Source: JAFGVL01 sp964546015 (lineage in GTDB: Bacteria > Bacteroidota > Bacteroidia > Bacteroidales > Paludibacteraceae). Taken from it: DNA of 64,000 nucleotides. Positions 42,654 to 51,967 of the stretch are shown piece by piece (the first letter of the stretch is position 1; each line of letters opens with the position of its first letter). The notes under the pieces are model-generated. The model saw nothing but the letters and a program-made list of their open reading frames with translations. It was not told where the DNA came from and searched no databases. The translations under genes were made by a program, and so were the position numbers. Location of the stretch: assembly GCA_964546015.1 (NCBI GenBank), contig CAZJHO010000003.1:1-64000 (forward strand), in the 5' to 3' direction.

Positions 42654-43409
42654 ATGTTAGAAGCTACTATTGTGGGATTTATTTCGGGTGGTGCTATTTT
42701 GATTGGAGCACTTGTAGGCTTGTATCTTAAAATTGGACACAAAATTATTGCTACTATCATGGCTTTTGGTGCCGGAGTATTAATCTCAGCATTGTCTATC
42801 GACCTAATGAACGAAGGCTTCGAACAGTCGCAAGAACCGCTTATAATGGGATTATCCTTTTTGGCAGGGGCACTGGTTTTTGTGTTGGGCGATTATTTTA
42901 TAGATACCAATGGCGGAAAATTCCGTAAAAGTTCCCATGGAATGGAGCAAAACCTTAAAAGCGAAAATCCCGAAAATACATCAGGGACATCCATTCTTCT
43001 GGGTACTTTACTGGATGGTATTCCGGAGTCATTTGTGGTAGGAGCATCGGTAGCTGCCGGCGGAACAACCGGAACTGTTTTTATAGCAGCAGTATTTTTG
43101 AGTAATTTACCCGAAGGGATTTCGGGGACGGTAAGTATGAAAATGTCAGGCATGAGCACTAAAAATATTATGCTTCTATGGCTTGCTACACTTTTAGTTA
43201 CAGTACTTTCGGCTATTGGAGGATATTTGTTTTTAGGAAACACCTCGCCAGTAGTCAATGCGTCAATTATGGCGTTTGCCTCGGGTGCTATCCTTGCCAT
43301 GCTTTGCGATACTATGATCCCGGAAGCTTTTAAATTCGGTGGACGATTTGTGGCATTGGTTACCGTTTTAGGATTTCTAACAGCCTTTATGCTCAGTAAG
43401 GTCTTTTAA
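42654..43409 (+). CDS. ZIP family metal transporter
   Basis: The 251-residue protein has eight hydrophobic segments. The metal path of ZIP transporters is visible: GTLLDGIPESFVVG near 118-131 (helix IV, with the polar residues D, E) and SNLPEGISGTVSMK near 150 (helix V). Family members move zinc, iron or manganese into the cytoplasm. The leader between corA and this gene (42610-42648) contains a short repeated AT-rich word (CTAAT.NGCTAATT). The metal cannot be told from sequence. Confidence 0.88.
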   Translation: MLEATIVGFISGGAILIGALVGLYLKIGHKIIATIMAFGAGVLISALSIDLMNEGFEQSQEPLIMGLSFLAGALVFVLGDYFIDTNGGKFRKSSHGMEQNLKSENPENTSGTSILLGTLLDGIPESFVVGASVAAGGTTGTVFIAAVFLSNLPEGISGTVSMKMSGMSTKNIMLLWLATLLVTVLSAIGGYLFLGNTSPVVNASIMAFASGAILAMLCDTMIPEAFKFGGRFVALVTVLGFLTAFMLSKVF

Positions 43410-43447
43410 ATTATTAAAAATTAAACTATTGAAAATTGACATAATTT

Positions 43448-45451
43448 ATGCAAAATAATTCTCCCAAAGAAAAAATAGAAACTCTTCGTACTGAACTTCA
43501 TCAACATAATTACAATTATTATGTATTGTCGAAACCAACTATTTCCGATTTTGAATTCGACAGGAAGTTAAAAGAATTACAAGAGTTAGAAGCACAATAT
43601 CCCGAATATTATGATGCAAACTCTCCTACGCTGCGTATAGGTAGCGATATTATCAAAGAGTTTAAGCAGGTAGCGCATAAATACCCGATGCTTTCGCTCA
43701 ACAATACTTATTCCGAAAGCGAAATAATTGATTTTTACGACCGCATCCGCAAATTTATCAATGAAGAAATAGAACTTGTTTGCGAATTGAAATACGATGG
43801 TACCTCCATTTCATTAACCTATAAAAATGGAGAATTACTGCAAGCAATCACCCGTGGCGACGGCGAAAAAGGTGATGATGTTACTGCCAATATTAAAACT
43901 ATTCGCAGCATTCCGCTCAAATTATATGGAAAGGATTATCCCGATGAATTCGAGATTCGAGGCGAAGTGTTGATGCCTTGGACGGTATTCGACGAACTGA
44001 ATAAAGAGCGCGAAGAACAAGAAGAACAACTCTTTGCTAACCCTCGCAATGCAACATCGGGAACTATAAAATTGCAAGATTCTAGCGAAGTAGCCAAACG
44101 AAAACTTGATGCGTATTTATATTATTTATTGGGCGAAAACCTGCCGGCAGACACTCATTACGGAAATTTACTGAAAGCTAAAGAATGGGGCTTTAAAACT
44201 TCGGAAACGACACAAGTATGCCAAACCATTGATGAAGTCTTTGATTTTATCAATTATTGGAATGTGGAGCGTAAAAATCTGCCTGTAGCTACCGACGGAA
44301 TTGTTATTAAAGTAAATTCGTTACGCCAGCAACGAAATCTGGGTTTTACCGCCAAATCACCCCGCTGGGCAATTGCTTATAAATTTCAAGCAGAAAGGGC
44401 TTGCACAAGGCTCAACTCGGTTTCATATCAAGTAGGACGAACCGGTACTATCACTCCTGTGGCTAATTTAGATCCGGTGCAACTTTCGGGAACAACCGTA
44501 AAGCGAGCCTCGTTGCATAATGCCGACATTATCGAAAACCTTGACTTGCATATTGGCGATATGGTTTTTGTAGAAAAAGGCGGCGAAATTATTCCCAAAA
44601 TCGTGGGTGTCGATACCGAAGCACGCTTTATGCTGGGCGACAAAATAAAATTTATAACAAAATGCCCTGTTTGCGGGACAGAATTAGTTCGCGAAGAAGG
44701 AGAAGCAGCTCATTATTGCCCGAACGAAGATGGCTGTCCGCCACAAATTACCGGAAAAATCGAGCATTTCGTTAGTCGAAAAGCAATGAATATCACTGCC
44801 GGAAGCGAAACAATAGAATTACTTTATAACAAAAATCTGATTAAAGATAGTGCCGATTTATACACACTCCGTTTCGAAGATTTATCTACACTTGAACGAT
44901 GGGGCGAACGCAGTGCTATGAATCTGCTACAAAGCATCGAAGATTCAAAAAAAGTGCCATTCGAACGAGTGTTATTTGCATTGGGAATACGCTTTGTTGG
45001 CGAAACTGTAGCCAAAAAATTAGCCTCATCACTTCATAGTATTGAAGCTATCAGCAACGCTACATTCGAGGAATTAATTCAAATAGATGAAATAGGGACT
45101 AAAATCGCCCAAAGTGTTGTTGAACATTTTTCGAAAGAAAGCAACAAATACCTAATTAAACGATTAAAAAATGTAGGATTACAATTGAAACTTGATTCAT
45201 CCGCTTTAGCCAAAAAATCAGATAAATTAAATGGTATTTCTATCGTAATCAGTGGTACTTTCGAAAAACATTCGCGCGATGAGCTTAAAGATTTAATAGA
45301 ACAAAACGGTGGAAAAAATGTAGCTTCTATCTCGGCTAAAACCAATTTTGTGCTTGCCGGTGAAAATATGGGTCCTGCAAAACTGGAAAAAGCTCAAAAA
45401 TTAAACATAAAAATTATTTCCGAAAATGACTTCCTGCAAATGATCGAGTAA
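43448..45451 (+). CDS. ligA: NAD-dependent DNA ligase
   Basis: LigA seals nicks in replication and repair using NAD+. The 667-residue protein shows the N-terminal Ia domain, the adenylation lysine in CELKYDGTSISL (about residue 116), the OB-fold, and a Cys4 zinc finger (CPVCGTELV ... HYCPNEDGC, about 405-428). Helix-hairpin-helix repeats and the C-terminal BRCT domain (ISIVISGTFEKHSRDELKDLIEQNG, about 596-667) follow. It is the usual full architecture. A FecCD-type permease gene starts 3 bases after the stop, implying one transcript. Confidence 0.98.
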   Translation: MQNNSPKEKIETLRTELHQHNYNYYVLSKPTISDFEFDRKLKELQELEAQYPEYYDANSPTLRIGSDIIKEFKQVAHKYPMLSLNNTYSESEIIDFYDRIRKFINEEIELVCELKYDGTSISLTYKNGELLQAITRGDGEKGDDVTANIKTIRSIPLKLYGKDYPDEFEIRGEVLMPWTVFDELNKEREEQEEQLFANPRNATSGTIKLQDSSEVAKRKLDAYLYYLLGENLPADTHYGNLLKAKEWGFKTSETTQVCQTIDEVFDFINYWNVERKNLPVATDGIVIKVNSLRQQRNLGFTAKSPRWAIAYKFQAERACTRLNSVSYQVGRTGTITPVANLDPVQLSGTTVKRASLHNADIIENLDLHIGDMVFVEKGGEIIPKIVGVDTEARFMLGDKIKFITKCPVCGTELVREEGEAAHYCPNEDGCPPQITGKIEHFVSRKAMNITAGSETIELLYNKNLIKDSADLYTLRFEDLSTLERWGERSAMNLLQSIEDSKKVPFERVLFALGIRFVGETVAKKLASSLHSIEAISNATFEELIQIDEIGTKIAQSVVEHFSKESNKYLIKRLKNVGLQLKLDSSALAKKSDKLNGISIVISGTFEKHSRDELKDLIEQNGGKNVASISAKTNFVLAGENMGPAKLEKAQKLNIKIISENDFLQMIE

Positions 45452-45454
45452 AAA

Positions 45455-46450
45455 ATGAATCGTACCCTACTCTACATAGTCCTTTTACTGCTTTGTGCCG
45501 TGCTTTTCATTGCCGATTTGGTATATGGAAGCCTCTCTATTCCGCTAAAAGAAATTTTGATTACTTTTTTCGACAAGCAAACAGACAGCACCTATCAAGA
45601 AATCATTATTAATTTTCGTTTGCCTAAAGCACTAACAGCTGTACTTGCAGGAGCATCCTTGTCTGTTGCCGGATTATTGATGCAAACATTGTTTCAGAAT
45701 CCGCTTGCTGGTCCTGATGTGTTGGGCGTAAGTGCAGGTGCAAGTTTAGGCGTTGCCATAATGGTAATGGCAGGAAGTATTTTGCCGATAGCTTTTATCA
45801 GTTCGGGCTGGAGTATTGTTCTTGCAGCAATTACAGGTAGTTTGGTTATACTACTTATAATGCTAAGCGCTTCATTTAAAGTGCGTAACGCCGTTTCGTT
45901 ACTTATCATCGGTATTATGTTCGGAAGCATAACCGGAGCAATTGTAAGTGTTTTGCAAAATTACAGCAATCCGGATTCTCTTAAATTATTTATTATTTGG
46001 ACCTTAGGAAACTTATCTTCGGTTAGTTGGACATATATGCAAGTAATGGCTCCCATTGCTATTGTTGGGCTATTTTTAGCTTTTTTATTGCAAAAATCAC
46101 TTAACGCACTACTATTAGGCGAACATTATGCTAAAGGGTTGGGAATTTCTATTATTCGTACACGCATTATGGTTATCACAGCTACAGCTTTATTAGCAGG
46201 GTCTATTACTGCATTTACAGGACCTATTGCATTTATTGGTGTCGCTATTCCACATATTGCACGCGGTCTGTTCCGCACATCAGACCATCGACACACTATT
46301 CCTGCCTCCATTCTCTGCGGGGCATCATTACTATTGGTTTGCGATATTGTTTCTCAATCAAGCATTTATACTATTCCGATTAATTCTATCAGTGCTCTTT
46401 TCGGAGCTCCTCTTATTATTTGGATTATTCTGAAAAGAGATTCATATTAA
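45455..46450 (+). CDS. FecCD-family iron/cobalamin ABC transporter permease
   Basis: The 331-residue protein has about nine transmembrane segments and the FecCD signatures: FRLPKALTAVLAGASLSVAG near 55, QTLFQNPLAGPDVLG near 78 and GPIAFIGVAIPHIAR near 258. Such permeases import ferric siderophores, haem or cobalamin with an ATPase and a binding protein. Neither partner gene is nearby: ligA precedes it by 3 bases and prs follows. It must work with components encoded elsewhere, or be a leftover of a dispersed cluster. The sequence shows no damage. Confidence 0.93.
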   Translation: MNRTLLYIVLLLLCAVLFIADLVYGSLSIPLKEILITFFDKQTDSTYQEIIINFRLPKALTAVLAGASLSVAGLLMQTLFQNPLAGPDVLGVSAGASLGVAIMVMAGSILPIAFISSGWSIVLAAITGSLVILLIMLSASFKVRNAVSLLIIGIMFGSITGAIVSVLQNYSNPDSLKLFIIWTLGNLSSVSWTYMQVMAPIAIVGLFLAFLLQKSLNALLLGEHYAKGLGISIIRTRIMVITATALLAGSITAFTGPIAFIGVAIPHIARGLFRTSDHRHTIPASILCGASLLLVCDIVSQSSIYTIPINSISALFGAPLIIWIILKRDSY

Positions 46451-46509
46451 CTGTCGATAACTTTCCGTTCTTTTTTATATATTCTGTTTTACGGAAAAAT
46501 AATAAAGTT

Positions 46510-46517
46510 TACCTTTG
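46510..46517 (+). promoter_or_regulatory. Likely prs promoter -7 element
   Basis: TACCTTTG, 28 bases before the chosen ATG at 46546. It supports that start over the upstream one at 46420, which lies inside the permease gene. Confidence 0.5.
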
Positions 46518-46545
46518 CAAAAATTTAACCTTTTCATTACTAAAA

Positions 46546-47490
46546 ATGGTAAAGCCGGAGATTAAAATATTTTCAGGGAGAAATTCTCGGTATTTGGCGG
46601 AAAAAATCTGTAAATCATTAGGTTGCGAACTAGGAAAGATGAAAACAGAATGCTTTGCCGATGGCGAATTTTCAGTTTCATACGAAGAATCTATCCGTGG
46701 AGCATATGTATATTTAGTACAATCTACTTTTCCAAGCTCAGACAACTTAATGGAACTTTTGCTCATGATCGATGCAGCTAAAAGAGCTTCAGCTTACAAA
46801 ATCATCGCTGTAATTCCTTATTTTGGATGGGCGCGCCAGGACAGAAAAGACAAACCCCGTGTTTCTATCGGTGCTAAATTGATTGCCGATTTGCTAAGCG
46901 TAGCAGGTATCGACCGCTTGATTACTATGGATTTACATGCCGACCAAATACAAGGATTCTTCGATGTACCGGTTGACCACCTTTACGCTTCTACCGTTTT
47001 TGTGAAATATATTAAAGAAAATATGAATCTGGATAATTTGATTATCGCTTCGCCTGATGTAGGAGGATCGAAGCGTGCCGGTTCATATTCAAAATATTTA
47101 GGACTTCCGTTAGTACTTTGCCACAAATCGCGTGAAAAAGCGAATGAAATAAGTGAACTTCGAGTAATTGGAGATGTAGAAGGAAAAGATGTACTGATTG
47201 TTGACGATATTGCCGACACTGCAGGAACGCTTACCAAAGCTGCCGAAGTTATGAAAAAAGCTGGAGCCAAATCAGTAAGGGCATTAATCAGCCACGCAGT
47301 TATGTCGAATCCAGCATCCGAAAGAGTAAATTTTTCGCACTTGGAAGAAATAATCACCACAAACTCTATCCCATACGATAAAAAAAAGGGGTGTACAAAA
47401 ATAAAAATACTCTCAATAGCAGATATGTTTGCCGACACCATTCGCCGTGTGTACGAAAACGAGTCAATCAGTTCTCAATATATAATTTAA
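46546..47490 (+). CDS. prs: Ribose-phosphate pyrophosphokinase
   Basis: Prs makes PRPP from ribose-5-phosphate and ATP, feeding purine, pyrimidine, NAD, histidine and tryptophan synthesis. With the ATG at 46546 the protein has 314 residues, the standard length. It shows IKIFSGRNSRYLAEKI at the start, ADGEFSVSYEESIRG near 36, the catalytic flexible-loop region YFGWARQDRKDKPRVSIGAK near 93-112, and the PRPP loop VLIVDDIADTAGTL near 215. The next gene (malQ) is separated by a strong terminator. Confidence 0.97.
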   Translation: MVKPEIKIFSGRNSRYLAEKICKSLGCELGKMKTECFADGEFSVSYEESIRGAYVYLVQSTFPSSDNLMELLLMIDAAKRASAYKIIAVIPYFGWARQDRKDKPRVSIGAKLIADLLSVAGIDRLITMDLHADQIQGFFDVPVDHLYASTVFVKYIKENMNLDNLIIASPDVGGSKRAGSYSKYLGLPLVLCHKSREKANEISELRVIGDVEGKDVLIVDDIADTAGTLTKAAEVMKKAGAKSVRALISHAVMSNPASERVNFSHLEEIITTNSIPYDKKKGCTKIKILSIADMFADTIRRVYENESISSQYII

Positions 47491-47530
47491 AAATTCAGGT
47501 TTCAGGTTTATCTTTGAAACCTGAATTTTT
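47489..47530. terminator. Terminator after prs
   Basis: A perfect 16-bp stem (AAAAATTCAGGTTTCA with TGAAACCTGAATTTTT) and a 10-base loop ends 14 bases before the malQ start. Confidence 0.93.
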
Positions 47531-47543
47531 ATATACCTGTCTC

Positions 47544-49844
47544 ATGAAGCTAAGCTTTTATGTAAAATATGCGCCACATTGGGGTGAATTACTGCGAATG
47601 AATCGTTGGCAATTAGCCATTACCGGAAATCAATCCTTGCTTGGAAATTGGGATTCCGCCAATGCTATTTTACTACAAAACAATCAATTTCATTCATGGA
47701 AAATAGATATAGAAACCAATTTCATTTTCCCGCTCGAATACAAATACATTATTCTTGATAAAAAACAACAACTTATTGCATGGGAAACAGGCTATAATCG
47801 AAAAATATTCGGCATCGAGAACTCCCATACTCCAAACCATTTCATCGATGAAAATCTGCATTTTGACTTATCCTCTTTCAGAGGGGCAGGTGTAGCTATT
47901 CCGGTATTCTCTCTTCGCAGCGAACAAAGCTTCGGTATAGGTGAATTCTTAGATTTGAAAAAACTCGTAGATTGGGCTACCCTTACCGGACAACGCATTA
48001 TACAAACTTTGCCTGTAAACGACACTTCACTCACAGAAACCGTTACAGATTCATATCCATATAATACATTGTCGGTTTTCGCACTCCACCCTATTTATTT
48101 GAATTTAAAAGCTATCGGCATTTTAAAAGATAAAACTCAAAAACAATATTTCATCCGAAAACAAAAAGAGCTTGATAAACTCCCCAAAGTCGATTACGAA
48201 AAAGTTTATAAGCTGAAAAAAGAATATTTCCGACTTATTTTCCGGCAAGAAAAAGATACTATCCTTTTACAAAAAGGATACAAAAATTTTATCAAACAAA
48301 ATAAAGAGTATCTTCTCCCCTATGCTGTATATTGCTGTTTACGAGATAAATATAACACATCCGATTTTTCAAAATGGGACAAATTTTCCGTATTTAGCAA
48401 TAAGAATATAACCGATTTTGCGGCAAAAAATAATGAAGAGGTTTCGTTTTATTTATTTCTCCAGTATCATTTACACAAACAATTAAGTGAAGTTCACGCA
48501 TATGCCCAAGAAAAAGGAGTTTTTCTGAAAGGCGATATTCCTATTGGTGTAAGTCCTTACAGTGTAGATGTTTGGAGTTGTCCGAAGCAATTCAATACCA
48601 ACCAACAAGCCGGCGCTCCACCCGATGATTTTTCGGAACGGGGACAAAACTGGGGTTTCCCGACTTATGACTGGGAAACAATGGCAAAAAACGATTTCTG
48701 TTGGTGGAAAAATCGTCTGAAATATATGTCGCAATATTTTGATGCTTACCGAATTGACCATATTCTAGGTTTTTTCCGCATTTGGCAAATACCTTTGCAC
48801 CAGAAATGGGCATTGTTAGGACAATTTAATCCCGCGTTGCCATTTTCCGAATCGGGCATAGAATTGTACGGCTTACAACTCAGCAAACAAAAACTGATAA
48901 AACCTTACATTTCAGAAAACATTTTAACCCGATATTTCGATGAAAAGGTATCTTTTGTTAAAAAACAATTCTTGAGAAAACAAAAAGATGGAACATTCCT
49001 TCCTAAAAAAGGTTATGAAACACAGGTAGAGATTTTTGACTATTTCGAGAAAAAGAAAAAGCTTTCTGTCGAAAATATTACACTCCGTGAAGGATTACTG
49101 AAAATACTTTGTAATGTTCTTTTTGTGGAAGATAACAAACAAAAGGGATTTTTCCATCCACGCATTTCGTATTATTCAAACGAAGCTTTTTCGGCACTTA
49201 CAGATAATGAAAAAGAAAATTACATTCGATTATACAATAATTTCTTTTTTCATCGCCATAATGAATTTTGGAAACACCAAGCTTTGCACAAACTACCACA
49301 TTTACTTTCAGCAACCGAAATGCTTGCCTGTGGCGAGGACTTGGGCATGATACCCGCTTGTGTACCCGAAGTAATGAAAGAACTCAATCTGCTTTCGCTC
49401 GAAATACAGCGTATGCCTAAGGAACAGGGAGTAGAATTCGGTACCCCGGAAAATGTGCCTTATCTTTCGGTTTGCACCACTTCTACACACGATATGAGTC
49501 CATTGCGTCAATGGTGGGAAGAAAACTATAATAAAACACAACTATACTACAATCAAATACTTCATTTAAAGGGAAATGCACCCAAAAATTGTGAACCTGC
49601 TGTTATAGAAAGAATCATAGTTCAACACCTGCAATCACCTGCCGAATGGGTTATCTTACCGTTGCAAGATTGGATGGCTATTGATGCCGAGATACGAAAT
49701 CCGGATACACAAGCAGAACGCATTAATGTACCCGATAATCCACATAATGAATGGAATTATCGGATGCATATCAGTTTAGAAGCTTTATTACAAGCAACCA
49801 CTTTCAATCAAAAAATAAAATCATTAATAGCGTTGAGAAGCTAA
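47544..49844 (+). CDS. malQ: 4-alpha-glucanotransferase (GH77) with N-terminal CBM20
   Basis: The ATG at 47544 is used; the longer frame from 47391 runs back through prs and its terminator. The 766-residue enzyme starts with a starch-binding CBM20 domain (about 1-105, with RWQLAITGNQSLLGNWD). A GH77 barrel follows, with the motifs SLRSEQSFGIGEFLDLK near 128, the nucleophile region YRIDHILGFFRIWQI near 400, the acid/base GEDLGMIP near 595 and STHDMSPLRQW near 648. Related Bacteroidota and plant DPE2-type enzymes often have two CBM20 units; only one is seen here. It disproportionates maltodextrins in starch or glycogen use. Confidence 0.92.
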   Translation: MKLSFYVKYAPHWGELLRMNRWQLAITGNQSLLGNWDSANAILLQNNQFHSWKIDIETNFIFPLEYKYIILDKKQQLIAWETGYNRKIFGIENSHTPNHFIDENLHFDLSSFRGAGVAIPVFSLRSEQSFGIGEFLDLKKLVDWATLTGQRIIQTLPVNDTSLTETVTDSYPYNTLSVFALHPIYLNLKAIGILKDKTQKQYFIRKQKELDKLPKVDYEKVYKLKKEYFRLIFRQEKDTILLQKGYKNFIKQNKEYLLPYAVYCCLRDKYNTSDFSKWDKFSVFSNKNITDFAAKNNEEVSFYLFLQYHLHKQLSEVHAYAQEKGVFLKGDIPIGVSPYSVDVWSCPKQFNTNQQAGAPPDDFSERGQNWGFPTYDWETMAKNDFCWWKNRLKYMSQYFDAYRIDHILGFFRIWQIPLHQKWALLGQFNPALPFSESGIELYGLQLSKQKLIKPYISENILTRYFDEKVSFVKKQFLRKQKDGTFLPKKGYETQVEIFDYFEKKKKLSVENITLREGLLKILCNVLFVEDNKQKGFFHPRISYYSNEAFSALTDNEKENYIRLYNNFFFHRHNEFWKHQALHKLPHLLSATEMLACGEDLGMIPACVPEVMKELNLLSLEIQRMPKEQGVEFGTPENVPYLSVCTTSTHDMSPLRQWWEENYNKTQLYYNQILHLKGNAPKNCEPAVIERIIVQHLQSPAEWVILPLQDWMAIDAEIRNPDTQAERINVPDNPHNEWNYRMHISLEALLQATTFNQKIKSLIALRS

Positions 49845-49937
49845 TCTAAACACTGAATTTTAAGTTTTTTCATTATCTTCGCAACTTGAAAAATCAGCTA
49901 CACTTGTAGCTCGTAACTCGTAAGCTTGTAACTATTT

Positions 49938-51737
49938 ATGAAAAATATCCGCAATTTTTGTATCATCGCTCATATTGACCATGGTAAAAGTACCCTTGCC
50001 GATCGTTTACTAGAATTTACACAAACCATTTCAGGCAAGGATATGCAAGACCAAGTTCTTGACAATATGGATCTTGAGCGTGAGCGGGGTATTACTATTA
50101 AAAGCCATGCTATACAAATGAATTATCATCCCCAAAAAGGGGAAGCAAAGGAGGCTTATATCCTCAATCTGATAGACACTCCGGGACATGTCGATTTTTC
50201 ATACGAAGTGTCCCGTTCCATTGCTGCTTGCGAAGGTGCTTTACTGATTGTAGATGCGACACAAGGTATTCAAGCTCAAACAATATCTAATTTATACATG
50301 GCTATTGAGCACGATTTGGAAATTATTCCTGTAATGAACAAGATGGACATGGATAGTGCCATGCCAGAAGAGGTAGAAGACCAAATTGTAGAATTACTCG
50401 GATGCAAGCGCGAAGAAATTATCCGTGCCAGCGGAAAAACAGGTATGGGAGTAAATGATATTTTAGAAGCAATTATAAACCGTATTCCTGCTCCTAAAGG
50501 TGATCCTGATGCTCCACTGCAATGTTTGATTTTTGATTCTGTATTTAATTCGTTCCGTGGAATTATTGCTTATTTTAAAATCGTAAATGGAACAATAAAT
50601 AAAGGCGATTTAGTAAAATTTGTCGCCACCGAAAAAGAATACGATGCAGATGAAATAGGCATCCTTAAACTCGAAATGAGTCCCAAACAAACGCTAAGTG
50701 CAGGCAATGTAGGTTATATTATTTCGGGTATCAAAACTTCTAAAGAGGTAAAAGTAGGCGATACCATTACCCATGTGGCACGCCCTTGCGACAAAGCGAT
50801 CGCAGGATTCGAAGAAGTAAAGCCTATGGTATTCGCAGGAGTATATCCTATTGATACAGAAGACTTTGAATACCTTCGCGCTTCCATAGAAAAATTACAA
50901 CTAAATGATGCTTCGCTTACATTTGAGCCGGAATCATCGGTAGCATTAGGCTTTGGTTTCCGTTGTGGGTTTTTGGGTATGTTGCATATGGAAATCATTC
51001 AGGAGCGACTCGACCGTGAGTTCGATATGAATGTAATTACCACCGTACCAAATGTGCAATATAAGGTATATACTAAAAAAGGCGATATGATCGAAGTGCA
51101 TAATCCTTCAGGATTGCCTGATATTACTCAAATTGACCGTATAGAAGAACCTTATATCCGTGCCTCAATTATTACTAAAACAGCTTATATCGGTCAGATA
51201 ATGACCCTTTGTTTAGGTAAACGCGGCGAATTGATCAAGCAAGATTATATTTCTGGCGACCGTATAGAATTGATTTACGACATGCCGTTAGGCGAAATCG
51301 TTTTCGATTTTTACGATAAATTAAAAAGTATCTCAAAAGGTTATGCTTCTTTCGATTACCATATGCAGAATTATCGCCCATCTAAACTAATAAAACTGGA
51401 TATTTTACTCAATGGAGAATCTGTAGATGCACTTTCATCATTGATTCATTTTGATAATGCTGTTTCGCTCGGTCGCCGTATGTGCGAAAAGCTGAAGGAA
51501 CTTATCCCTCGACAACAATTCGATATTGCCATTCAAGCCGCTATCGGAGCTAAAATCATTGCTCGCGAAACTATCAAAGCCGTACGCAAAGATGTAACTG
51601 CTAAGTGTTATGGGGGCGACATCTCTCGTAAGCGTAAACTCCTTGAAAAACAGAAAAAAGGAAAGAAACGAATGAAACAAATCGGCTCGGTAGAAGTGCC
51701 ACAAAAAGCCTTCTTAGCGGTATTAAAATTAGATTAA
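49938..51737 (+). CDS. lepA: Elongation factor 4 (LepA)
   Basis: LepA is a ribosome-associated GTPase acting in initiation or back-translocation. The 599-residue protein begins MKNIRNFCIIAHIDHGKSTLAD with the P-loop at about residues 12-19. DTPGHVDF (G3) is near 79, NKMDMD (G4) near 136, and the LepA C-terminal domain ends KKRMKQIGSVEVPQKAFL. All domains are complete. The leader just before the ATG carries the 16-mer CTTGTAGCTCGTAACT (49906-49921), also found before the TonB receptor gene. Confidence 0.98.
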   Translation: MKNIRNFCIIAHIDHGKSTLADRLLEFTQTISGKDMQDQVLDNMDLERERGITIKSHAIQMNYHPQKGEAKEAYILNLIDTPGHVDFSYEVSRSIAACEGALLIVDATQGIQAQTISNLYMAIEHDLEIIPVMNKMDMDSAMPEEVEDQIVELLGCKREEIIRASGKTGMGVNDILEAIINRIPAPKGDPDAPLQCLIFDSVFNSFRGIIAYFKIVNGTINKGDLVKFVATEKEYDADEIGILKLEMSPKQTLSAGNVGYIISGIKTSKEVKVGDTITHVARPCDKAIAGFEEVKPMVFAGVYPIDTEDFEYLRASIEKLQLNDASLTFEPESSVALGFGFRCGFLGMLHMEIIQERLDREFDMNVITTVPNVQYKVYTKKGDMIEVHNPSGLPDITQIDRIEEPYIRASIITKTAYIGQIMTLCLGKRGELIKQDYISGDRIELIYDMPLGEIVFDFYDKLKSISKGYASFDYHMQNYRPSKLIKLDILLNGESVDALSSLIHFDNAVSLGRRMCEKLKELIPRQQFDIAIQAAIGAKIIARETIKAVRKDVTAKCYGGDISRKRKLLEKQKKGKKRMKQIGSVEVPQKAFLAVLKLD

Positions 51738-51805
51738 AAACCACGAGTAGCCGGTAATAATTAGCTATTTTATATATTCCTATTTTCTATGAGAACCATA
51801 TTATC

Positions 51806-51945
51806 GGAGGTTTTATTACTTTTTTCTGCTTTTTCGCACGAAACAACTACCTTATTTAAAAATGGAGATTTGTGATATGCAGCTATTTATATTTTAAGAA
51901 GCGTTCTTTTTGGTTTATTGGCAACAGTAATAGGGAAAATTATAA
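51806..51945 (+). pseudogene. C-terminal remnant of crcB (fluoride channel Fluc)
   Basis: From 51806 the plus strand reads GGFITF, then after an extra T in a run of six the frame shifts to SAFSHETTTLFKNGDL. A TGA at 51873-51875 interrupts it, after which YAAIYILRSVLFGLLATVIG follows. Intact CrcB proteins have GGxTTFSxFSxE, a short loop and a last membrane helix in this order. Only about the last 45 codons remain; nothing similar is found between them and lepA. So the gene is both truncated and broken by a frameshift and a stop. Confidence 0.78.
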
Positions 51946-51967
51946 TTGATAGTTGGCAATTTGGAAT

